In this document: piece after piece, positions 25,485 through 33,749 of the stretch
How the letters are laid out: each line of letters begins with the position of its first letter
Position numbering within the stretch: position 1 is the stretch's first letter
Assembly: GCF_002222615.2 (NCBI RefSeq)
Contig: NZ_CP022412.2
Span: forward strand, 2,728,001 to 2,792,000
Source: Bacteroides caccae
GTDB lineage: Bacteria > Bacteroidota > Bacteroidia > Bacteroidales > Bacteroidaceae
DNA length: 64,000 nucleotides
Direction of reading: 5' to 3'
Notes under the pieces: model-generated
Databases searched by the model: none
What the model saw: only the letters and a program-made list of their open reading frames with translations
Told to the model about the DNA's origin: nothing
Program-made: the position numbers and the translations under genes

Positions 25485-26733
25485 ATGTTTTCATCAACAT
25501 GATATCTGCCTTCATTTCAATATATTCTTTATATTTGTCTGGTTCTTCTATATAATCAATAACTCTCTTTATTGCTATTTCAGCTTGTTTAAATCGGGTT
25601 TTTGTATAGTATCTTACAATTCCTCTACCTTTGTCTGAATGTGCAAGACAATAGTCTATAACGTTATCAGGTATCCCCAAATCGAAAGCGTATTGAGCAA
25701 ACGACTTTCTAGCAGAATAAAAGACCACCTTTTCTTTTATTCCTAATTCTTTAGCAAGTATGGCAAGAGATCTACATATATATCTTGAGAAATTGTGATA
25801 TGAAAAACTATACCCAAAGTCTAGTTTTTTTGTTTTATTATTTATCCAACGATCTATTATTTTTTTAGCAGGGGCAGTTATAGGAAGTAGGCAATGTTGT
25901 TCGGTTTCAGTTTTAAATCTAGTCTTTATTCTAACATAATCTACCTTATCATCTCCAAAACGAGTATTCATTATGTCTATTAGATTCATTCCCCCAAGAT
26001 AAAAAGAAAGCATAAAAACATCTCTCGCAACAATATATTTCTTTTCTTTTGGATTACTATGTTTTATTATATTGAGACTTTCCAAAGATATGTCTACTTC
26101 TCGAACCGGAGATTTAGGTATTTTCTTGTTTACAAATGGATGTATATCATATCTTACGGAACCTAAATTGATATTCCTATTTATTACGGCTTTTATTTGA
26201 GACATCATCATCCCAATTGTTGTATTTCCTATGCCCTTTTTGGTTTTCAAGTATCTTGAAAATCCTTCAATCATATTTGGAGTTATATCAGACATGGGGA
26301 TTTCTCCTTTAGTAAACTCTGTAAAGTATCTGCAACTCCTTTCAATCAATACAGCATAACTTTCTCTACCTTCGGAGTTTAGCTCATCTATAAATATGGA
26401 GCATGCTTTTTGATATGTGATGTTCTGTTTGTCTTTTGTTTCTAAGTCAGAAACTAGCATATCTTTGATTTGTTTGCAAGAATAAAGAGATTGATGCTTT
26501 ATTTCATCAAGTTTATTCTGCATATCGTTCATCATGTTTCTTAGTTTAGAATTAATAATTGAAGCATCAGGCCGTTTTGTTACCTGTCCATCCTTGAATT
26601 GCGATAAGTTATCAATAATGAAACGTGTTACAATATAACATGTCTCTTTCTTATGACATACAGCTATTCTTATTTTATGCCTTCCGTCTTTTAAAACTTT
26701 TGCTTTGAAAATTGTAAGTTTAAGAGTTGCCAT
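25483..26733 (-). CDS. Tyrosine recombinase (phage integrase, Bacteroidetes type)
   Basis: A 416-residue protein on the minus strand whose start lies about 155 bases from the tRNA 3' end. The N-terminal ~110 residues look like an arm-binding domain, the middle a SAM-like core-binding domain, and the C-terminal part a catalytic domain. The catalytic box ARKSFA (near residue 350), LAHS (near 372) and the nucleophile Tyr in YYTK (near 386) are visible. The first catalytic Arg is not obvious: the usual segment reads FYLGGMNLIDI, with Gly instead. Loss of this Arg is known in some Bacteroides recombinases, so it is probably active. Confidence 0.85.
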   Translation of the reverse strand: MATLKLTIFKAKVLKDGRHKIRIAVCHKKETCYIVTRFIIDNLSQFKDGQVTKRPDASIINSKLRNMMNDMQNKLDEIKHQSLYSCKQIKDMLVSDLETKDKQNITYQKACSIFIDELNSEGRESYAVLIERSCRYFTEFTKGEIPMSDITPNMIEGFSRYLKTKKGIGNTTIGMMMSQIKAVINRNINLGSVRYDIHPFVNKKIPKSPVREVDISLESLNIIKHSNPKEKKYIVARDVFMLSFYLGGMNLIDIMNTRFGDDKVDYVRIKTRFKTETEQHCLLPITAPAKKIIDRWINNKTKKLDFGYSFSYHNFSRYICRSLAILAKELGIKEKVVFYSARKSFAQYAFDLGIPDNVIDYCLAHSDKGRGIVRYYTKTRFKQAEIAIKRVIDYIEEPDKYKEYIEMKADIMLMKT

Positions 26734-26888
26734 AATAGATTAAATTTAAAGGATAAGTTTTGGATAAGTTTTTTTGTCCACCACTGGACAATATTTCCTT
26801 TTTTTTAATCTATAATTTGAAGATCTCGTAAATAAAAACGGGAACCTAAGTTCTTAAATATAAGATAATTAATGGGTTCCCGTCTATG
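26734..26888. other. Integrase upstream region and probable att junction
   Basis: No gene is seen. A tandem direct repeat GGATAAGTTTT occurs twice (26751-26761 and 26762-26772), next to an inverted repeat TTGTCCA-CCAC-TGGACAA (26774-26791). Such repeats next to a tyrosine recombinase may be arm sites or an operator. The att core probably lies near the 3' end of the tRNA gene, but the matching left-end copy is outside the window, so the boundary cannot be set. Confidence 0.5.
26840..26882 (-). terminator. Hairpin downstream of tRNA-Thr
   Basis: CGGGAACC (26840-26847) and GGTTCCCG (26875-26882) form a perfect 8-bp stem around a long loop. On the minus strand a T-run (TTTTT) follows, so it fits as the tRNA terminator. 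Confidence 0.6.
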
Positions 26889-26961
<73 letters not shown>

Positions 26962-26985
26962 GGTTTGTCTCTCGTTTACGGCGTG

Positions 26986-27015
26986 CAAAATTACAGCTTT
27001 ATTTGAGAAAACAAA
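26986..27015 (-). promoter_or_regulatory. Promoter of tRNA-Thr
   Basis: On the minus strand TAATTTTG (26986-26993) fits the -7 consensus and TTTG (27012-27015) the -33 consensus, separated by 18 bases, just upstream of the tRNA. Confidence 0.6.
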
Positions 27016-27091
27016 AAGAATCCGACAATTTTTTAGCCTTAAATTTTAAATCTCTCAGATTAGCCTTTATTGTAGAGCTTGAAACAATAAT

Positions 27092-28300
27092 TTAACTTTC
27101 AAACATTCTACTGCGTGCCAGCATACAGGCTCCGACAATACCGGCTTTGTCTTTTAATTTGGAGGTCATAATAGCTGAATCCTTATTTACCAGGTTGAGC
27201 GAGTATTTACGTACTGCTGTTTTGATAGGCTGGGTAATATAGTCGCCTGTCAGTGATAAGGTTCCGCCTATTATAACTAGTTCCGGATTAAAGATATTAA
27301 TTAATCCGGCAATCTGTTTTCCTAGTTTTTGGCCTATTTCTTCTACGATTTCAATACAAAGCAGATCTTCTTTATTTACAGAAGCGATAATTTCATCTAA
27401 AGTCAAAACATTGTCTTTTGACAAAATCCTGTTGGATAAAATTGAACTTTCTCCGTTCTGGATACGTTCTATTAATATTCGATGAAGAGCAGAGCCTGAT
27501 GCTTCAGTCTCCAGACAACCTTTTTTCCCACAATGGCAGATGATTTCATTATCGAAAACATTTGTGTGCCCGAATTCTCCGGAAAATCCCGATTTGCCGG
27601 TATATATTTTCCCGTCAATAATAATGCCGATACCCAGCCCCCAGCTGACATTTACAAAAATAATATCTTTTTCTCCTTTTACGCACCCTTTCATATATTC
27701 TCCGTATGTCATGGCGCGTGTATCATTGTCAATTGTTACTCGAAATCCGATTTTTTCAGTCAACACCTCCGCCAGCGGTCTTTCTTCGAAATTAAACTGG
27801 CTGAAACTATATCCGGATTCCGGATTGACTCTGCCGGAAACATTTATATTGATATTTAATATTTTATCATTATCAATATCTACTTTCTTTATAAATTGCA
27901 AGATAAGTTTACATAATTCTTCAAGTGCTTCCGACGTATTTTCTGATTTGAAAGGGATATTCATCTTTAACTCTACCATATCACCTTTAAAGTTGATCAG
28001 GCCTATGTTAATTGCAAATTTCTTGATATCTACTCCAATGAAGTATCCTGATTCGGGATTTAGGCCGTATAAGCTAGGATAGCGCCCTCCACTCGTTTCC
28101 AGTTTGCCGTAATCATTTATATAGCCCTCCTCACACATTTCACTAATGAATTTTGTGACAGTTGGGACACTAAGATCTAGCTCCTTGGCTAAATCCGTAA
28201 TAGTTGAACTACCATTATATATATAATGTGTGATAATCTTCTTCTTAAGAAGAGCGTTTTTAGTCCCTACTTCTATTTCTTTCAGTAAATGTTGTTTCAT
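27092..28300 (-). CDS. ROK-family transcriptional repressor, probable NanR
   Basis: A 402-residue protein. Residues ~15-70 carry a winged HTH (ITHYIYNGSSTITDLAKELDLS, then TVTKFISEM). The rest is the ROK kinase-like domain with a phosphate-type DNDTRAMTYGE, GWGLGI-like glycine segment and the family Cys/His cluster CHCGKKGCLE (zinc site). It is divergently placed against a YhcH-like gene and the nan operon, so it is probably the sialic-acid repressor of the locus (a role known for ROK proteins with amino-sugar ligands). A TAATAAA-N4-TTTATTA site overlaps its own -7 element, suggesting autorepression. Confidence 0.75.
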   Translation of the reverse strand: MKQHLLKEIEVGTKNALLKKKIITHYIYNGSSTITDLAKELDLSVPTVTKFISEMCEEGYINDYGKLETSGGRYPSLYGLNPESGYFIGVDIKKFAINIGLINFKGDMVELKMNIPFKSENTSEALEELCKLILQFIKKVDIDNDKILNININVSGRVNPESGYSFSQFNFEERPLAEVLTEKIGFRVTIDNDTRAMTYGEYMKGCVKGEKDIIFVNVSWGLGIGIIIDGKIYTGKSGFSGEFGHTNVFDNEIICHCGKKGCLETEASGSALHRILIERIQNGESSILSNRILSKDNVLTLDEIIASVNKEDLLCIEIVEEIGQKLGKQIAGLINIFNPELVIIGGTLSLTGDYITQPIKTAVRKYSLNLVNKDSAIMTSKLKDKAGIVGACMLARSRMFES

Positions 28301-28325
28301 CTTAGTTCTTCTTTATTCTTTCTCG

Positions 28326-28333
28326 CAAAGATA
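28326..28333 (-). promoter_or_regulatory. -7 element of the ROK gene
   Basis: On the minus strand TATCTTTG fits TAnnTTTG, 25 bases before the ROK start. The operator candidate at 28332-28349 overlaps its edge. Confidence 0.55.
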
Positions 28334-28349
28334 ATAAATTTATTTATTA
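28332..28349. promoter_or_regulatory. Candidate ROK operator 1
   Basis: TAATAAA-TTTA-TTTATTA is a perfect 7-bp inverted repeat over a 4-base spacer. It sits upstream of the ROK gene itself. Four similar sites precede the yhcH, nanT, nanO and nanH units. Confidence 0.55.
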
Positions 28350-28446
28350 ATAGAGATTTCTTGTCTTTGAATTTATTATATTCTCAATTTCTGATATTTT
28401 TTCGTCGGAAATAATAATAAAGGGCTTTTGAGTGTCAGGTTTAATA

Positions 28447-28464
28447 TAATAAATATTTTTATTA
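28447..28464. promoter_or_regulatory. Candidate ROK operator 2
   Basis: TAATAAA-TATT-TTTATTA is a perfect inverted repeat of the same pattern, upstream of the yhcH-like gene and about 29 bases before its -7 element. Confidence 0.55.
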
Positions 28465-28481
28465 ATAATAAACCGAATATT

Positions 28482-28500
28482 AAATATAAGACTTATATTT
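28482..28500. promoter_or_regulatory. 19-bp palindrome over the yhcH -7 element
   Basis: AAATATAAG-A-CTTATATTT is perfectly symmetrical and covers most of the -7 element TATATTTG (28494-28501) of the yhcH-like gene. It differs from the ROK operator pattern, so a second regulator could bind. Confidence 0.45.
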
Positions 28501-28501
28501 G
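28494..28501 (+). promoter_or_regulatory. -7 element of the yhcH-like gene
   Basis: TATATTTG matches TAnnTTTG, 36 bases before the chosen start codon. A clear -33 TTTG is missing. Confidence 0.5.
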
Positions 28502-28537
28502 TGCGATTATTGTTTAATTATAAATGAAAGGAAAAAT

Positions 28538-28984
28538 ATGATTGTATCTAATCTGCAAAATAGTCAGCGGATTGAAGGACTTCACCCTTTGTTTAAGTCT
28601 TTGTTTGACTATGTGAAAACACATGATTTGCTTCATGCCGATTTGGGGCGTATTGAGGTTGATGGTGATCATCTATTTATTAATAATGTGAATCCGGAGT
28701 GCGTAACTTCTGATCAGCAGGTTTTAGAATTGCATCATGACTATATTGATGTACATATCTTGTTGGAGGGTGAGGAAATGATTGGTTGGAAAGCTTTAGA
28801 AGATTTGCAAAACGAGACTAAGGCATATTCAAAAGAAGAAGATTGTGCTCTGTATTCAGATCGTCCTACTACCTATGTTAGTTTGCTTCCGGGGCAGTTT
28901 GTGATTGTATATCCGGAAGATCCTCATGCACCGGTTATTGGTAGTGGTAAAATACGTAAACTGATAGCCAAAGTGAAGCTCTGA
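28538..28984 (+). CDS. YhcH/YjgK/YiaL-family protein (NanQ-like)
   Basis: The start at 28538 (MIVSNLQNSQRIEGL) was chosen over an upstream start that would lie beside the -7 element. About 148 residues, a cupin-like fold. The conserved segment LHHDYIDVHILLEGEEMIGW supplies the family's His, Asp and Glu residues. Members linked to sialic acid loci act as an N-acetylneuraminate anomerase or in sialic acid handling. It is divergent from the ROK gene and followed by a terminator, so it is a single-gene unit beside nanT. Confidence 0.7.
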   Translation: MIVSNLQNSQRIEGLHPLFKSLFDYVKTHDLLHADLGRIEVDGDHLFINNVNPECVTSDQQVLELHHDYIDVHILLEGEEMIGWKALEDLQNETKAYSKEEDCALYSDRPTTYVSLLPGQFVIVYPEDPHAPVIGSGKIRKLIAKVKL

Positions 28985-29006
28985 ATTATTGTTGTTTTTA
29001 TATGGA

Positions 29007-29047
29007 AAAGGTAGTGTCGTCCATAGCAGAAGGCACTACCTTTTTCA
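29007..29047 (+). terminator. Terminator after the yhcH-like gene
   Basis: AAAGGTAGTG (29007-29016) pairs with CACTACCTTT (29034-29043), followed by a T-run, with a 17-base loop. Confidence 0.75.
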
Positions 29048-29095
29048 TGCATAAAGTGTTATAGACTCTAGTCCATTTAGTAATCCTCGAATATA

Positions 29096-29113
29096 TAATA
29101 AAATATTTAATTA
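29096..29113. promoter_or_regulatory. Candidate ROK operator 3
   Basis: TAATAAA-ATAT-TTAATTA differs from the perfect pattern by one base. It lies 4 bases before the -33 TTTG (29118-29121) of the nanT promoter and is identical, over a 22-base block (29092-29113), to the site before the sialidase gene. Confidence 0.6.
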
Positions 29114-29117
29114 AATA

Positions 29118-29149
29118 TTTGGCTTATAATAAAAATAGTATTATGTTTG
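29118..29149 (+). promoter_or_regulatory. Promoter of the nanT-nanL-nanE operon
   Basis: TTTG at 29118-29121 and TATGTTTG at 29142-29149, with 20 bases between, fit the Bacteroides -33/-7 pattern. The start codon is 40 bases further on. Confidence 0.7.
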
Positions 29150-29188
29150 CAATAATTTAATGCGAGTGAAACATAAAAATTGCTTTAT

Positions 29189-30430
29189 ATGAAAAACAAA
29201 AGTATTTATCCTTGGGTAGTAGTCGGTTTATTGTGGATAGTGGCACTTCTTAATTATATGGACCGCCAAATGCTTTCTACTATGCAAGAAGCTATGAAAG
29301 TAGATATTGTAGAACTGAATAAAGCAGAAGCTTTTGGGGCTTTAATGGCTATATTTTTGTGGATCTATGGTTTTATGAGTCCCGTTGCCGGGATTATAGC
29401 GGATAGGGTAAATCGTAAGTGGCTAGTTGTCGGTAGTCTTTTTGTTTGGTCCGCTGTCACTTTCTTGATGGGGTATGCCCATGATTTTCATGAACTTTAT
29501 TGGCTGCGTGCTATAATGGGAGTCAGTGAAGCATTGTATATTCCTTCGGCTTTGTCGTTAATTGCTGACTGGCACGAAGGGAAGTCACGTTCTTTGGCAG
29601 TGGGAGTACACATGACCGGTTTATATGTAGGGCAGGCTATTGGTGGTTTTGGAGCTACGGCTGCTGCGGCTTTCTCCTGGCAGGCTACTTTTCATTGGTT
29701 TGGTATCGTGGGGATTGTCTATTCTTTGGTACTCATATTATTTTTGAAAGAAAATCCTATTCATAATGTTTCTAGCAAGAAAATAGATAATGTTCCTGGA
29801 GAAAAGAAACCTTCTATAATAAGTGGGCTTTCCTTACTGTTTACTAACTGGGCATTTTGGATTATTCTTTTCTATTTTGCTGCTCCCAGTCTTCCGGGGT
29901 GGGCAACAAAGAATTGGCTTCCGACCTTATTTGCAGATAGTTTGAATATTCCGATGTCCGAAGCCGGCCCGATATCTACCATAACGATTGCAGTTTCTTC
30001 TTTTATCGGCGTTATTTTAGGTGGCATCTTGTCAGACCGTTGGGTACAAAAAAATATTCGTGGACGGGTCTATACCGGAGCTATCGGTTTGGGAATGACT
30101 ATACCGGCTTTACTTCTGCTGGGTTTTGGACATAGTTTTGTTAGCGTGATTGGTGCAGGCTTACTCTTCGGAATTGGCTTTGGAATATTTGACGCTAATA
30201 ATATGCCTATTTTATGTCAGTTTGTATCGGCGAAACATCGTGCAACGGCTTATGGTATTATGAATATGACCGGCGTGTTTGCCGGAGCTGCTGTGACAGA
30301 AGTGTTAGGGAAATGGACGGATGGAGGAAGCTTGGGACAGGGATTTGCAATGTTGAGCATTGTAGTGGCTGTGGCATTGGTACTTCAAATCTATTTCTTA
30401 AGGCCGAAGACAGATAATATGGTAGATTAA
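29189..30430 (+). CDS. nanT: MFS sialic acid transporter (NanT-type)
   Basis: The start at 29189 (MKNKSIYPWVVVG) was chosen over an upstream TTG. The protein has ~413 residues and about 12 membrane helices, with an N-terminal NYMDRQML segment, the major-facilitator loop 2-3 motif (ADRVNRKWLVVGSLF), a long central loop (~195-220) and GYLILS-like helices. It lies before lyase and epimerase genes, so the likely substrate is sialic acid. The locus has no SAT or TRAP transporter. Substrate is inferred from context; the fold from motifs. Confidence 0.75.
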   Translation: MKNKSIYPWVVVGLLWIVALLNYMDRQMLSTMQEAMKVDIVELNKAEAFGALMAIFLWIYGFMSPVAGIIADRVNRKWLVVGSLFVWSAVTFLMGYAHDFHELYWLRAIMGVSEALYIPSALSLIADWHEGKSRSLAVGVHMTGLYVGQAIGGFGATAAAAFSWQATFHWFGIVGIVYSLVLILFLKENPIHNVSSKKIDNVPGEKKPSIISGLSLLFTNWAFWIILFYFAAPSLPGWATKNWLPTLFADSLNIPMSEAGPISTITIAVSSFIGVILGGILSDRWVQKNIRGRVYTGAIGLGMTIPALLLLGFGHSFVSVIGAGLLFGIGFGIFDANNMPILCQFVSAKHRATAYGIMNMTGVFAGAAVTEVLGKWTDGGSLGQGFAMLSIVVAVALVLQIYFLRPKTDNMVD

Positions 30431-30461
30431 GAGTATATATAACTTTATAAAAAATAAAATA

Positions 30462-31379
30462 ATGGAACGAATTAAAGGACTTATTGACGCACCGTTTACT
30501 CCTTTTTATGAGAATGGTGAGGTGAATTTAGAACCAATTGAAGCATATGCTAAGATGCTGGTAAAGAATGGACTGCAAGGAGTGTTTATCAATGGTTCTT
30601 CCGGTGAAGGCTATATGTTGACAGAAGAAGAACGTATGCGATTGGCCGAACGTTGGGTTTCTGTTGCTCCTGAGGGTTTTAAGGTTATAGTGCATGTTGG
30701 TAGCTGCTGTGTAAAGGCTAGCCGTATGTTGGCAGAGCATGCACAAAAAATAGGCGCATGGGGGATTGGTGCTATGGCTCCTCCTTTTCCGAAGATTGGC
30801 CGTATTGAGGAACTGGTAAAATATATCGAAGAAATAGCAGCCGGGGCACCCGAACTGCCTTTCTATTATTATCATATTCCGGCGTTCAATGGTGCTTTTT
30901 TACCAATGGTTAAGCTATTGGAAGTGGTAGACGGTCGTGTTCCCAATTTTGCAGGTATTAAATATACTTTTGAGAGTATGTATGAATATAACCAATGTCG
31001 TTTATATAAAAATGGAAAATTCGATATGCTGCATGGACAGGATGAGACAATTCTTCCTTGTCTGGCTATGGGAGGCGCTCAAGGTGGCATTGGAGGAACA
31101 ACTAATTATAACGGTAAAGAATTGGTCGGTATTATTGAGGCTTGGGAGGCAGGTGATATAGAAACTGCTCGTGAACGCCAAAACTTCTCACAAGAAGTAA
31201 TAAACGTGATTTGTCATTTCCGTGGGAATATTGTCGGCGGAAAACGTATCATGAAGTTGATAGGGCTTGATTTGGGCAAGAACCGTACTCCGTTTCAGAA
31301 TATGACAGATGAGGAAGAAGCGCAGATGAAAGCGGAACTTGAAGCTATTCATTTTTTTGACCGATGCAATAAATTTTAA
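30462..31379 (+). CDS. nanL: N-acetylneuraminate lyase
   Basis: A 305-residue (beta/alpha)8 enzyme of the DapA/NAL family, splitting N-acetylneuraminate into pyruvate and ManNAc. Visible signatures are the substrate-binding NGSSGEG loop (residues ~44-50), the catalytic Tyr in FYYYHIP (near 135) and the Schiff-base Lys in GIKYTF (near 164). A Gly-rich loop GGIGGT follows. It lies 31 bases after nanT and 11 before nanE, so it is co-transcribed. The family match is strong; NAL rather than dihydrodipicolinate synthase is chosen from nan context. Confidence 0.85.
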   Translation: MERIKGLIDAPFTPFYENGEVNLEPIEAYAKMLVKNGLQGVFINGSSGEGYMLTEEERMRLAERWVSVAPEGFKVIVHVGSCCVKASRMLAEHAQKIGAWGIGAMAPPFPKIGRIEELVKYIEEIAAGAPELPFYYYHIPAFNGAFLPMVKLLEVVDGRVPNFAGIKYTFESMYEYNQCRLYKNGKFDMLHGQDETILPCLAMGGAQGGIGGTTNYNGKELVGIIEAWEAGDIETARERQNFSQEVINVICHFRGNIVGGKRIMKLIGLDLGKNRTPFQNMTDEEEAQMKAELEAIHFFDRCNKF

Positions 31380-31390
31380 AAACGCATAGC

Positions 31391-32566
31391 ATGAATACAA
31401 CAGAATATTTGAGTAAGTGGGCTATATCATATAAAGACGATATAATAAATAATATTATGCCGTTTTGGATGAAGTATGGGTTAGATAGAGAACATGGAGG
31501 GGTGTATACATGCGTTAATCGTGACGGTAGTTTGATAGATACTACCAAGTCGGTTTGGTTTCAGGGACGTTTTGGATTTATAGCTGCATATGCATATAAT
31601 AATATAGAAAAGAATCCTCAATGGCTGGCAGCCTCAAAAAGTTGTATTGATTTTATCGAAGCACATTGTTTTGATACGGACGGACATATGTTTTTTGAAG
31701 TTACAGAAGACGGAAAGCCCTTGCGTAAACGCCGTTATGTGTTTTCTGAAGGTTTTGCTGCAATAGCAATGGCTGAGTATGCATTAGCAACAGGTGAAAA
31801 AGAATATGCGAAAAAAGCTTTGGATATATTTAAACGTACCTTGCATTTCCTGAATACTCCGGGATTTCTTGAGCCAAAATATTTGCCTACTCTGCCTTCA
31901 AGAGGTCATTCTATAACAATGATCTTGATTAACACGGCTTCTCGTATCCGTATGGTTATTGATGATCCGTCGTTGACAGAGCAGATAGATACTTCGATTG
32001 CAGCGTTACGTAAATATTTTATTCATCCGGAGTTTAAAGCTTTGCTTGAAATGGTGGGACCTGACGGTGAATTCATAGATACTTGTAACGGGCGCGTTAT
32101 AAACCCGGGGCACTGTATTGAAACTGCGTGGTTTATCATGGAAGAAGCTAAATATCGTAATTGGGATAAGGACTTACTTCAGTTGGCTCTTCAGATTCTT
32201 GATTGGTCTTGGGAGTGGGGATGGGACAAGGAATTCGGAGGAATTATCAATTTCCGTGACTGTCGGAATCTTCCTGTTCAGGACTATTCTCAGGATATGA
32301 AATTCTGGTGGCCGCAAACAGAAGCTATTATTGCCACTTTATATGCTTATCAGGCTACCGGAGATGAAAAATATCTTCAGATGCATCAACAGGTGAGTGA
32401 TTGGGCGTATGCTCATTTCCCGGATAAGGAATATGGGGAATGGTATGGTTATCTTCATCGTGACGGTACTGTGGCCCAACCCGCTAAGGGGAATCTTTTT
32501 AAAGGACCTTTCCATATACCTCGTATGATGATTCGTGGTTATATGCTTTGTAAAGAGCTTCTTTGA
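31391..32566 (+). CDS. nanE: N-acylglucosamine 2-epimerase (ManNAc to GlcNAc)
   Basis: A 391-residue (alpha/alpha)6-barrel enzyme of the AGE family, which converts ManNAc made by the lyase to GlcNAc for phosphorylation elsewhere. Characteristic segments include a Trp-rich first barrel part (KSVWFQGRFGF), the conserved PGHCIETAWF (near 240), WWPQTEA (near 305) and GPFHIPRM near the end. The conserved His residues in PGHCIE and GPFHIPR probably line the active site. It is the last gene of the nanT operon. Confidence 0.85.
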   Translation: MNTTEYLSKWAISYKDDIINNIMPFWMKYGLDREHGGVYTCVNRDGSLIDTTKSVWFQGRFGFIAAYAYNNIEKNPQWLAASKSCIDFIEAHCFDTDGHMFFEVTEDGKPLRKRRYVFSEGFAAIAMAEYALATGEKEYAKKALDIFKRTLHFLNTPGFLEPKYLPTLPSRGHSITMILINTASRIRMVIDDPSLTEQIDTSIAALRKYFIHPEFKALLEMVGPDGEFIDTCNGRVINPGHCIETAWFIMEEAKYRNWDKDLLQLALQILDWSWEWGWDKEFGGIINFRDCRNLPVQDYSQDMKFWWPQTEAIIATLYAYQATGDEKYLQMHQQVSDWAYAHFPDKEYGEWYGYLHRDGTVAQPAKGNLFKGPFHIPRMMIRGYMLCKELL

Positions 32567-32708
32567 GATGTCACTGTTGATAGTTAAAGATACTTTTATT
32601 TAAAAGCACGTAGAGAAGCCGGCAAGATAAAAGTCTGCAAGTATATATGAAGCGTAACGCAGATGATGTTCAGATGTTGTCAGTTACGCAGAATTTGACA
32701 AGAAACCG

Positions 32709-32767
32709 CCAGTGCTGAATCCGACCCCTTATTTGGGATTCACCACTGGTAAGGTTTTCTTTTTTTT
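32709..32767 (+). terminator. Terminator after the nan operon
   Basis: CCAGTGCTGAATCC (32709-32722) and GGATTCACCACTGG (32736-32749) pair with one mismatch, followed by a T-rich run (32756-32767). Confidence 0.7.
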
Positions 32768-32849
32768 GAAAAACATTCATTTCTTCACTTTTCCCTGTTT
32801 GTCTGTGTTAGTGGATAAAGGATGGGGTGCGAGGAGTTCACTTCTATTT

Positions 32850-32912
32850 TTCATTATAGCAAGTCTTTATTTCATTATAGTAAATCTGAATATGCTTATA
32901 GCATAAATTATA
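32850..32912 (+). repeat. 21-bp direct repeats, reverse-oriented family copy
   Basis: TTCATTATAG occurs at 32850 and 32871, and a related ATGCTTATAG at 32892, all 21 bases apart. Read on the minus strand, the first unit shares TGCTATAATGAAAAA with the tandem repeat at 42593-42676. Confidence 0.6.
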
Positions 32913-32966
32913 CTCATCGCGTATATTTTTCCTTCTTGTAGTTGAAACAAACTTCTAGGATTTTAT

Positions 32967-33024
32967 AAAGCACTGCTTTAAGTAGGCAAAAGCTATGCTT
33001 TACACCTCCTAAAGCATTGCTTTA
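32967..33024 (+). repeat. Three palindromic AAAGC-N4-GCTTTA repeats, 22-bp spacing
   Basis: The 14-base palindromes occur at 32967-32980, 32989-33002 and 33011-33024. The centre varies (ACT, TAT, ATT) while the arms are kept. Spacers are only 8 bases, so it is not a CRISPR array. Confidence 0.65.
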
Positions 33025-33501
33025 GATTTCTCAAAACGATGTGATATATAGGTATGGTGAAGGAGGTCTGAACAAATTTATTGGAGTTGTAGTTAACAAA
33101 CATGAGCAAACGTTTGAAGTAATCGTCCTGGGTCTCAATAATTGTCGGGGACTTAAAGAATCCGTACCATTTGTGATACCTGTTGCTGTTACACTTATAT
33201 AGATGACTCTGTTTTGCTTATGCAATCTGTCATTATACCGGTAATTGATTTTGGTTCTACAACAACCCCTAGAGAATTGAATAAGTGTGGTGTTGTCAAT
33301 AAATAAATGCCTGTTTTTATAAGTATTATTGGTGAATGAATAGATAGTGGTTACAAGTGAATGCATAAGTTCAATTAGAACTTAGTTGAGTTATTTATTC
33401 ATATTTTCTTTTATCTTATAGAGGATTTAGATATCAATCACCGATATGTATATCTTAAATCGCTGCAAATATATTTATATTATTAATATCTGCAAAGTAT
33501 T

Positions 33502-33519
33502 TAATAAATTATTTTCTTA
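33502..33519. promoter_or_regulatory. Candidate ROK operator 4
   Basis: TAATAAA-TTAT-TTTCTTA, one mismatch from the perfect pattern, about 230 bases before nanO. Confidence 0.45.
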
Positions 33520-33749
33520 TATATGCTATTAAATATAAAAATATGCATTATTGAAGTCATGAATAAAAGGGAAGAGTTATATCTTAAATAGGTAGAAAAC
33601 AGGTCGATTTTGCGAATATGTTTTTGCTCCGATTAAAATTCTAAAGAGGAATCTGACGTAGGGAGATGAGGTATTACCGGAAGATTAGTTCTAATTGGAC
33701 TTAGATAAGTATCTAAAATTATTTCAATTATTAACTAAAAGTAATACTA

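Larger units (their letters stand above)
32567..33749. other. Long intergenic region before nanO
   Basis: This 1183-base stretch has no convincing gene. Inverted repeats GCGTAAC/GTTACGC (32652-32689) and a terminator-like hairpin (32709-32767) end the upstream unit. Two short repeat families follow at 32850-32912 and 32967-33024. Bases 33030-33480 carry nothing recognisable. The AT-rich part near 33460-33600 holds the candidate operator 33502-33519 for nanO. No clean -33/-7 pair is seen before nanO, so its transcript start is not set. Confidence 0.6.

Noticed and set aside
32967..33024. CRISPR-like array of palindromes
   Set aside because: Spacers are only 8 bases, the repeats are 14 bases and vary at the centre, and no cas gene is nearby.
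33031..33366. Gene of ~111 residues on the minus strand in the nanO leader
   Set aside because: The predicted protein has low-complexity, mixed composition and no start signal; the region is better treated as non-coding.
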